Assembly: GCA_009885515.1 (NCBI GenBank)
Contig: VFKO01000594.1
Coordinates: 1-6,558 of the forward strand
Direction: 5' to 3'
DNA: 6,558 bases
Source of the DNA: Rhodobiaceae bacterium
Lineage (GTDB): Bacteria; Pseudomonadota; Alphaproteobacteria; Micropepsales; Micropepsaceae
The translations under genes were made by a program, and so were the position numbers. Positions 1 through 4,268 of this stretch are shown here, one piece after another. Within the stretch, counting starts at the first letter, position 1. Each line of letters starts with the position of its first letter. The notes under the pieces were generated by a model that had not been told where the DNA came from, made no database searches, and was given only the letters and a program-made list of their open reading frames with translations.

Positions 1-1434
1 CCCATTGCCTCGTTCGCGCGCAAAGGCGCATTGAGCGGCCCGCTTGCAATCGCAGAGGCCGAAGGCACCAACACCTCCCTCGGCGGCTTCATCGATGTCG
101 CGCGCAAGGCCCGCGCCGTTTTCACCGTGCCGATGGCGGCAAACGCCCACCCTTCGGGCCTGGTGACGCAAGCAGCCTTCGAAGAGATGGCAACAGCGAT
201 CATCGAAGAGATCAAGAAAGGCTGCGATGCCGTGTTGTTGGCGTTACACGGCGCAATGGTGACCGAGCAATACGACGACGGCGAAGGCGAGTTGTTGAAC
301 CGCATTCGCAAGATCGCGCCCGATGTGCCGATTGCCGTCGCGCTGGATTTCCATTCCCAGATGACCGACGCGATGGTCAAAGGCGCGACGATCATCACCG
401 GCTATCGCACCTACCCGCACATCGACATGGCCGAAACCGCGCGCCGTGCGGGCCGCACCTTGATGCGTGCGCTGGTGGGCGAGATCAAGCCGGCCATGGT
501 CTGGGGCAATAGGCCGATCATGAGCAGCACCTTGGTTCATACGCCGTCGCGCGAACCGATGAAAACCCTGATGGGCATGGCCAACGAGGCGGAGGAGTCC
601 GGCCAAGTCCTGAACGCTTCCGTCTTCGGTGGTTTCCCGCAGGCCGACATCCCGCACCTTGCGCTCTCGGCCGTCATCGTTTGCGACAAGCGAACCGCCG
701 AGGGCGAAACGATCTTGAACCGCATCCTCGATACGGCATGGGAAAAGCGCGAGGGCTTTCTCTTTCATCCCGAACCGCTATCGGTGCAGGTCGCGCGAGC
801 CAAAGCTCTCAAGGATGGCCCGATTGTGATGGCCGATCACGGCGACAACACAGCGTCCGGCGGCACGCAAGATGTGATGAGCGTAATCGAGGAAGCCATC
901 AAGCAAGGCCTCGAAGATGTGTGCGCCGGCCCGATCTGCGACCCCGCCTGCGTCAGACAAATGATCGAGGCCGGCATCGGCAGCGAAGTAACGCTCGACC
1001 TCGGCGGCAAAGTCGACATGCCTGCCATGGGCCTGAAGGGCAAACCGCTCAGAGTTTCCGGCCGGGTAAAATGCATCACCGACGGCGAGTTCAAGGTCAC
1101 CGGCCCCATGGCCACCGGCAGCATAATTCGCATGGGACACACCGCCGTCCTCGACACGGGAAAAATGCTGATCGTGATCTCGGAAAAGCGCAGCGAGCCT
1201 TACGATCTGGGCGTCTTCATCCATTGCGGCATCGACCCGCGCAGCAAAAAATACGTCCTCATCAAGTCGCGTCAACATTTCCGTGCAGGCTTCGAGCCGA
1301 TCGCCAAGCACATCGTCATGTGCGATGGCGACGGCTGCACCGCCTCGGACCTCAAGCTGTTCAACTACAAAAAAATCAATCGCCCGCTATATCCGTTCGA
1401 TGCCGACATGCACATTGGCGCCAATGAGGCTTGA
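1..1434 (+). CDS. M81-family (MlrC-like) metallopeptidase, 5' end outside window
   Basis: Product resembles MlrC/microcystinase C, a family of zinc-dependent peptidases known from degradation of linearised microcystin; most members have unknown substrates. The frame is open from base 1, so 477 codons are visible and the start is off-window. The TTG at 31 is not the start, because the preceding codons stay open and the family's N-terminal strand with its HETNTF-type motif is missing. Numbering from base 1, family motifs are LLALHGAMV (about 79-87), LDFHSQMT (115-122), YRTYPHIDMAETARR (135-149) and, opening the C-terminal MlrC_C-type domain, ADHGDN..SGG (278-288) followed by GPICDPAC. The end, PLYPFDAD, is also family-like. 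Histidines and acidic residues of the first three motifs probably include metal ligands, but I cannot assign them individually. With roughly 50 missing residues the length fits the usual near-500. No microcystin genes are nearby, so a detoxification role is not supported. No clear terminator follows. Confidence 0.9.
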   Translation, partial: PIASFARKGALSGPLAIAEAEGTNTSLGGFIDVARKARAVFTVPMAANAHPSGLVTQAAFEEMATAIIEEIKKGCDAVLLALHGAMVTEQYDDGEGELLNRIRKIAPDVPIAVALDFHSQMTDAMVKGATIITGYRTYPHIDMAETARRAGRTLMRALVGEIKPAMVWGNRPIMSSTLVHTPSREPMKTLMGMANEAEESGQVLNASVFGGFPQADIPHLALSAVIVCDKRTAEGETILNRILDTAWEKREGFLFHPEPLSVQVARAKALKDGPIVMADHGDNTASGGTQDVMSVIEEAIKQGLEDVCAGPICDPACVRQMIEAGIGSEVTLDLGGKVDMPAMGLKGKPLRVSGRVKCITDGEFKVTGPMATGSIIRMGHTAVLDTGKMLIVISEKRSEPYDLGVFIHCGIDPRSKKYVLIKSRQHFRAGFEPIAKHIVMCDGDGCTASDLKLFNYKKINRPLYPFDADMHIGANEA

Positions 1435-1487
1435 TCCAGTTGGCAACCGGAATTGAGACGCAACCTGCCAGGCGCCGGGATTTCTGC

Positions 1488-1516
1488 TTGACTTTGTAGC
1501 CACATGTAGCTACAGT
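1488..1516 (+). promoter_or_regulatory. Promoter of the toxin-antitoxin operon
   Basis: A -35 box TTGACT (1488-1493) and a -10 box TACAGT (1511-1516) are separated by exactly 17 bases and match the housekeeping sigma consensus at 5/6 and 4/6 positions. Transcription would begin about seven bases after the -10 box, near 1523-1524, which is the antitoxin ATG itself. There is no purine-rich ribosome binding site in the short stretch 1517-1523, so the message is probably leaderless or nearly so. Boxes and spacing are seen directly; the start point is inferred. Confidence 0.65.
1495..1514 (+). promoter_or_regulatory. Tandem operator-like repeat for antitoxin/toxin autorepression
   Basis: Two 10-bp units abut: TGTAGCCACA (1495-1504) and TGTAGCTACA (1505-1514). 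They differ at one base, and the second is a perfect palindrome. They fill the promoter spacer and enter the -10 box, so a bound repressor would block RNA polymerase. Phd/YefM and VapB antitoxins, alone or with their toxins, typically bind short palindromes at their own promoter; use of this site by this pair is inferred from its position. Confidence 0.7.
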
Positions 1517-1523
1517 TCGGCAC

Positions 1524-1790
1524 ATGAAAACCGTCTCGATCCGCGATGCGAAAAACCGCCTGACCGAACTCGCCCGCGAGGTTGAGGATGGCGAGACGAT
1601 TATTGTCACGCGCAACGGCACACCGGTGCTCGACTTGGTGCCACACAAACCCAAAGGCGGTTTACGCTGGCAAGCGATTGGCGAGTTCAAGCGCAAATAC
1701 AAAATCAAGAAGCTCATTTTGCGCATCGCTGACGATTTTGATGCACCTTTACCTGAGGACTTCTTGCTTCGACCGCTGCCTGGGAAATGA
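1524..1790 (+). CDS. vapB: Type II antitoxin, Phd/YefM family (VapB-like)
   Basis: An 88-residue protein that should neutralise the downstream PIN toxin and repress the operon. The N-terminal half (residues 1-46), beginning MKTVSIRDAKNRLTEL and continuing with a V..GE.I.VTRNG.PV..LVP pattern, is the Phd/YefM DNA-binding and dimerisation fold. The C-terminal tail has a basic stretch (FKRKYKIKK) and then ADDFDAPLPEDFL, the acidic 'DFDAPLP' segment with which antitoxins of this type occupy the toxin active site. ATG 1524 is chosen because the family begins right at this motif and the promoter ends only seven bases upstream. The stop overlaps the toxin start as ATGA, implying translational coupling. 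Family assignment is firm; the symbol vapB is used by partnership with a VapC toxin, and 'Phd/YefM antitoxin' is the stricter name. Confidence 0.92.
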   Translation: MKTVSIRDAKNRLTELAREVEDGETIIVTRNGTPVLDLVPHKPKGGLRWQAIGEFKRKYKIKKLILRIADDFDAPLPEDFLLRPLPGK

Positions 1791-2176
1791 AGGTTCTGCT
1801 CGACACACAGATCCTCCTCGCCGCGATCGAGAAAGGAAACCGGGCACTTAGCACGCGGGTGAAGCGCATCCTCGTGTCACCGGAGGCTGACATCTACGTC
1901 AGCGTGGCCAGCCTCTGGGAGATCGCAATCAAATGGCGGCTCAAAAAACTCGATCTCGCGCAGCCTCCAGAAAAACTACCCGAACTCATCGCAGGGATTG
2001 GCATGGGTCTCTTAGTCATCGACGCCAAACACGTGCTCTCCTCCGTCGAACCCCAACCGCTAACTCGCGATCCATTTGACCGCCTGCTCCTCGCCCAATG
2101 CAAAGTCGAATCAATGCAACTCCTCACCATCGACCGCGCCCTGCTAACACACCCCCTGGCGTTGCAACTGCAGTAA
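1787..2176 (+). CDS. vapC: Type II toxin, VapC-type PIN-domain ribonuclease
   Basis: A 129-residue single-domain PIN protein. Family members are Mg2+/Mn2+-dependent endoribonucleases that stop translation by cutting tRNA or rRNA. The four acidic positions are present: D6 in LLDTQ, E45 in SLWEIAIK, D98 in DPFDRLL and D116 in LLTIDRAL, so it should be active when free of antitoxin. The motifs SVASLWEIAIKWRLKKL and TRDPFDRLLLAQ place it in the Sll0205-like PIN subgroup. The usual LLDTH motif reads LLDTQ (Q8); this position is not one of the catalytic acids. It starts within the antitoxin stop codon; GGGAA (1782-1786) lies too close to the ATG to be a normal ribosome binding site, so coupled translation is likely. 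Its TAA stop (2174-2176) immediately borders an inverted-repeat element. Length is normal, so the insertion did not truncate it. Confidence 0.94.
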   Translation: MKVLLDTQILLAAIEKGNRALSTRVKRILVSPEADIYVSVASLWEIAIKWRLKKLDLAQPPEKLPELIAGIGMGLLVIDAKHVLSSVEPQPLTRDPFDRLLLAQCKVESMQLLTIDRALLTHPLALQLQ

Positions 2177-2194
2177 GGGCTTGTCCATAAATAA
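2177..2194 (+). repeat. Left terminal inverted repeat of the 98-bp element
   Basis: This 18-bp end begins GGGC and mirrors 2257-2274 with one mismatch. It follows the vapC stop codon TAA with no intervening base. Confidence 0.85.
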
Positions 2195-2206
2195 CTACTA
2201 CATTGA

Positions 2207-2219
2207 GACTTCAGAAGTC
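2207..2219. repeat. 13-bp interrupted palindrome inside the element
   Basis: GACTTCAGAAGTC has two 6-base arms around a single central A. It lies between the terminal repeats; subterminal palindromes of this kind can be transposase-binding or folding features, but nothing here shows a function. Confidence 0.5.
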
Positions 2220-2256
2220 GGCTGAAACAGCAGAAATACACTCGCGACCGACTCAC

Positions 2257-2274
2257 TTATTTATGGACGAGCCC
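2257..2274 (-). repeat. Right terminal inverted repeat of the 98-bp element
   Basis: Read on the minus strand this end starts GGGCTCGTCC and matches the left end at 17/18 positions. The next three bases (2275-2277) are TAA, repeating the three bases before the left end. Confidence 0.85.
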
Positions 2275-2296
2275 TAAACGAATGACCGGGGACCCG

Positions 2297-2348
2297 GGCA
2301 CGGACCTGAGAGCTCTAACCACTGGGTTGCCTGAGCTGGCATCGTGCC
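2297..2348. repeat. Nested inverted repeats upstream of the unknown membrane protein
   Basis: Three concentric complementary pairs are visible: GGCACG (2297-2302) with CGTGCC (2343-2348), AGCTC (2311-2315) with GAGCT (2333-2337), and AACC (2317-2320) with GGTT (2325-2328) around the loop ACTG. A GC-rich near-palindrome, CCGGG and CCCGG around GA (2286-2298), adjoins on the left. The region could be a structured leader, a protein-binding site over the candidate promoter that overlaps it, or a remnant of a structured RNA. The minus strand contains a D-arm-like stretch (CCCAGTGGTTAGAGC), but the rest does not complete a tRNA. Confidence 0.45.
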
Positions 2349-2355
2349 TTATCAA
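2327..2355 (+). promoter_or_regulatory. Weak candidate promoter for the 176-residue membrane protein
   Basis: TTGCCT (2327-2332) and TATCAA (2350-2355) lie 17 bases apart, each matching the sigma-70-type consensus at 4/6 positions. A start near 2362 would give a leader of about 29 bases carrying the GAAAGG ribosome binding site. The match is modest and could be chance; the overlap with the nested inverted repeats is the main reason to note it. Confidence 0.3.
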
Positions 2356-2377
2356 ATCGATCACCGCTGCGCCCGTT

Positions 2378-2383
2378 GAAAGG
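2378..2383 (+). promoter_or_regulatory. Ribosome binding site fixing the ATG at 2391
   Basis: GAAAGG lies seven bases before the ATG at 2391. This favours that ATG over the in-frame TTG at 2376, which overlaps the site itself and has no such sequence upstream. Confidence 0.65.
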
Positions 2384-2390
2384 CACCACC

Positions 2391-2921
2391 ATGAACTTCG
2401 AAGTGCTCAATTTCGTCAGCCAAACTGTCGCCGCGACCGGCGTCATCATTTCGCTGATATTCGTCGGCCTCCAAATCCGCCAGAGCGCAAAGGCCGTACG
2501 CTCCGCCACAGCCCAGTCCGTCCACGACAATTATGCAACCTGGTATTTGTCACTATCCGGCAATGCCTCCGCACTCGCAACATCAGCCAAGGGATTTGTT
2601 GATCTCTCATCCTTGACTCCCGCGGAAAAGGCGCAATTCGTTTGCACCATGATGGCGTTCCTTTCCCACTCGCAGAACGCCTTTTATCAGTGGCGGGATG
2701 GTGCACTGTCACAGCATTTGTGGGTTGGCTGGGAAGCACTGATGATGAACCTGGTCAATACACCAGGCGGCGCCGCATTTTGGCAGGAACGCAGCTATGT
2801 ATTCAGCGAAGATTTTCAGGGACATGTAGCCATCATCATGAAACGCACACCCAATCCCGGCGCACGAGCCTTCGGCGTGGTACCGCTGTCCGGGCAAAAG
2901 ACAACTGTCGAAGCGAATTAG
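2391..2921 (+). CDS. Hypothetical membrane-anchored protein, 176 residues
   Basis: I do not recognise a named function. Residues about 9-29 (VSQTVAATGVIISLIFVGLQI) form one hydrophobic segment, followed by the basic, polar stretch RQSAKAVRSATAQ, so the protein is probably a single-pass inner-membrane protein with the remainder helical. The layout (short N-terminus, helix ending LQIRQ, then a domain with a Y.W..GALS..LW..W segment near 99-114, TPGG at 124-127, FW at 130-131 and a later F142) resembles a widespread proteobacterial group of uncharacterised proteins with the pattern W...PG...W...F; this is from memory, not a search. The start at 2391 is supported by GAAAGG seven bases upstream. 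It follows the inverted-repeat element and precedes dprA by 99 bases, with no sign of a shared operon with vapBC. Composition looks native, and no catalytic motif is evident. Confidence 0.82.
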   Translation: MNFEVLNFVSQTVAATGVIISLIFVGLQIRQSAKAVRSATAQSVHDNYATWYLSLSGNASALATSAKGFVDLSSLTPAEKAQFVCTMMAFLSHSQNAFYQWRDGALSQHLWVGWEALMMNLVNTPGGAAFWQERSYVFSEDFQGHVAIIMKRTPNPGARAFGVVPLSGQKTTVEAN

Positions 2922-3020
2922 CACATCGAGTCTTCGATTGTAGCAACGAACCCAGGCATTGCGACAAACTTGGTCCAATCCAACATACTTTCGCCAAAGT
3001 CTCGCCCGAAACCTCCCGCC

Positions 3021-4130
3021 ATGAGCGACACCGAAATCTCACCCGCCGAACGCCTCGCGCGTCTGCGCCTTATCCGCAGCGACAGCGTGGGTCCGGTCAC
3101 GTTCTGGGCCGCCATCGAGCGCTTCGGTTCGGCCCGCGCGGCGATCGAAGCGCTCCCCGCACTCTCGCGAAAATCCGGCAAGGCGCGGCCGATCACCATC
3201 ATCTCCACCATTGAGGCTCAAAAAGAACTCGAGGCCCTCTCGGACTTCGGCGCCCAACTTCTCACCCCCGGCGACCACACCTACCCCGCAACCCTGGCAG
3301 CGCTCGACCAGCCGCCGCCACTCATTACGGTGAAAGGCGACGCGCAAATTCTAAACCGCGACGCCATCGCCATCGTTGGCGCCCGCAACGCCTCCGCCCT
3401 CGGCCATCGCTTTGCACGCGGGATCGCTCGCGATCTGGGTGAAGCCGGATTTGTCATTACCTCAGGCCTCGCCCGCGGCATCGACACCGCCGCCCACAAA
3501 GGCAGCCTCGAAACCGGAACCGTGGCTGTAATGGCCGGGGGGATCAACGTCATCTACCCACCTGAGAACGCCAGGCTCTTCGACGAGATCGTAGCCAAAG
3601 GCGCGATCATTGCTGAAATGCCCTTCGCCTTTCAGCCTACCGCTCAACACTTCCCGCGCCGCAACCGCATCATCTCAGGCCTTGCACGCGGCGTGCTTGT
3701 GGTTGAGGCAACCCTCAACTCCGGCTCTCTCATCACCGCAAGGCTGGCTGGCGAACAGGGCCGCGAGGTCTTCGCCGTTCCGGGCTCCCCGCTCGATCCG
3801 CGCGCCAGAGGCACCAACAGTCTGCTGCGCCAGGGCGCCATCCTCACCGAAAGCGCCGACGATATATTCGCGACCCTGCGCCCCGCTGAATGGCAACAGC
3901 CCGCGCCCAAATCCCCTGAGAGCTTCACCGCCCAACCCCTCCCCGGTGACGACAGGCTAGAGGCCGAAATTCTGCGCCATTTGGGGGCCGCACCCATCGA
4001 ATCGGACGAGCTGGTACGCCTCCTTGGCGCCACACCCGCAGCGGTTGCAACGGCGCTTCTGGACCTGGAATTCGCCGGTCTGTTAACCCGCCACCCAGGC
4101 CAAAAGGTCTCCTTGGCAACCGCCGGGTAA
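3021..4130 (+). CDS. dprA: DNA-processing protein DprA
   Basis: DprA (Smf) binds single-stranded DNA taken up during transformation and loads RecA; it is also kept in species not known to be competent. The 369-residue product is full length. It has an N-terminal helical SAM-like region (about 8-50, RLARLRLIRSDSVGP), a Rossmann-like core (about 75-285) and a C-terminal winged-helix domain (about 310-365). Core signatures are VGARNAS (119-125), SGLARGIDTAAH (148-159), FPRRNRIISGL (211-221), SGSLITA (234-240) and PGSPLDPRARGTN (254-266). ATG 3021 is preferred over the in-frame TTG at 2970 because homologues begin a few residues before the ERLA.LRLIR motif and the extra 17 residues look unstructured. 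Neither start has a good ribosome binding site. A short inverted repeat ATCGA/TCGAT (2925-2938) is the only structure noticed upstream. topA follows on the same strand, as in many alphaproteobacteria. Confidence 0.96.
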   Translation: MSDTEISPAERLARLRLIRSDSVGPVTFWAAIERFGSARAAIEALPALSRKSGKARPITIISTIEAQKELEALSDFGAQLLTPGDHTYPATLAALDQPPPLITVKGDAQILNRDAIAIVGARNASALGHRFARGIARDLGEAGFVITSGLARGIDTAAHKGSLETGTVAVMAGGINVIYPPENARLFDEIVAKGAIIAEMPFAFQPTAQHFPRRNRIISGLARGVLVVEATLNSGSLITARLAGEQGREVFAVPGSPLDPRARGTNSLLRQGAILTESADDIFATLRPAEWQQPAPKSPESFTAQPLPGDDRLEAEILRHLGAAPIESDELVRLLGATPAAVATALLDLEFAGLLTRHPGQKVSLATAG

Positions 4131-4147
4131 CCAACTAATTTATTGAA

Positions 4148-4164
4148 TCTAAAGCATTTTTAGA
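4148..4164. repeat. AT-rich inverted repeat after dprA
   Basis: TCTAAA (4148-4153) and TTTAGA (4159-4164) are perfect complements around a 5-base loop, 18 bases after the dprA stop. It is too AT-rich and lacks a following T-run, so it is a poor intrinsic terminator; it may be a weak 3' end structure or a binding site. Confidence 0.35.
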
Positions 4165-4250
4165 CACGTTGGCCCACGATGCCGCACCCGTTGGTTGACT
4201 TGGCAACAAAAATTAGACCACTGTCCGCGCCCAAAAACTAAGGTCCCCCC

Positions 4251-4258
4251 AAAAGGAA
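4251..4258 (+). promoter_or_regulatory. Ribosome binding site of topA
   Basis: AAAAGGAA contains an AAGGA core (4253-4257) eleven bases before the GTG at 4269, a slightly long spacing. An in-frame TAA at 4239 and the lack of any other start codon between it and 4269 make this GTG the first possible start. Confidence 0.65.
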
Positions 4259-4268
4259 CAACAACCGA

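Larger units (their letters stand above)
2177..2274. mobile_element. 98-bp MITE-like element with 18-bp terminal inverted repeats
   Basis: The left end GGGCTTGTCCATAAATAA (2177-2194) is the inverse of the right end (2257-2274) at 17 of 18 positions; the single mismatch pairs T2182 with G2269. TAA flanks both sides (2174-2176 and 2275-2277), consistent with a 3-bp target duplication. A second, inner pair AGTCGG/CCGACT (2216-2221, 2248-2253) is also inverted. There is no coding capacity. Short size, near-perfect ends and a duplicated T-N-A target suggest a non-autonomous derivative of an IS5-type (IS1031-like) transposon; that family link is inference, and no transposase is in the window. Transcribed from the + strand, the ends could pair as an 18-bp stem including one U-G pair, so it may also stabilise or attenuate the vapBC message. 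Confidence 0.7.
4131..4268 (+). other. dprA-topA intergenic region
   Basis: This 138-base, AT-richer gap holds no gene. It contains an AT-rich hairpin (4148-4164), two copies of CGTTGG 22 bases apart (4167-4172 and 4189-4194) and a good -35-like TTGACT (4195-4200), which has no convincing -10 box at 16-18 bases. A topA promoter is likely to lie here given the distance from dprA, but I cannot place it. Confidence 0.5.

Noticed and set aside
31..33. TTG as start of the M81 peptidase
   Set aside because: The frame is open upstream to base 1 and the family's N-terminal strand is missing, so the gene is simply cut by the window edge.
681..1427. 248-codon + strand open frame in another phase
   Set aside because: Its product is Arg/His/Gln-rich low-complexity sequence typical of an out-of-phase reading of the M81 peptidase gene.
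1495..1514. Start of a CRISPR-like or longer direct-repeat array
   Set aside because: Only two abutting 10-bp units exist, with no spacers and no further copies; the promoter position fits an operator.
1894..2256. 120-codon minus-strand frame across vapC and the small element
   Set aside because: It is antisense to a clear PIN-domain gene and extends into the inverted-repeat element; no family resemblance and no supported start.
2177..2274. Simple intrinsic terminator of vapBC
   Set aside because: The loop between the 18-bp arms is 62 bases, there is no T-run after the right arm, and flanking TAA copies fit an insertion better. A secondary effect on the transcript is still possible.
2278..2348. 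Possible tRNA gene on the minus strand
   Set aside because: Only a D-arm-like stretch (CCCAGTGGTTAGAGC on the minus strand) fits. I find no TTCGA-type T-loop, no proper anticodon arm and no acceptor pairing at the right distance.
2970..3020. N-terminal extension of DprA from the TTG at 2970
   Set aside because: The added 17 residues are not family-like, there is no ribosome binding site, and ATG 3021 matches the usual DprA start.
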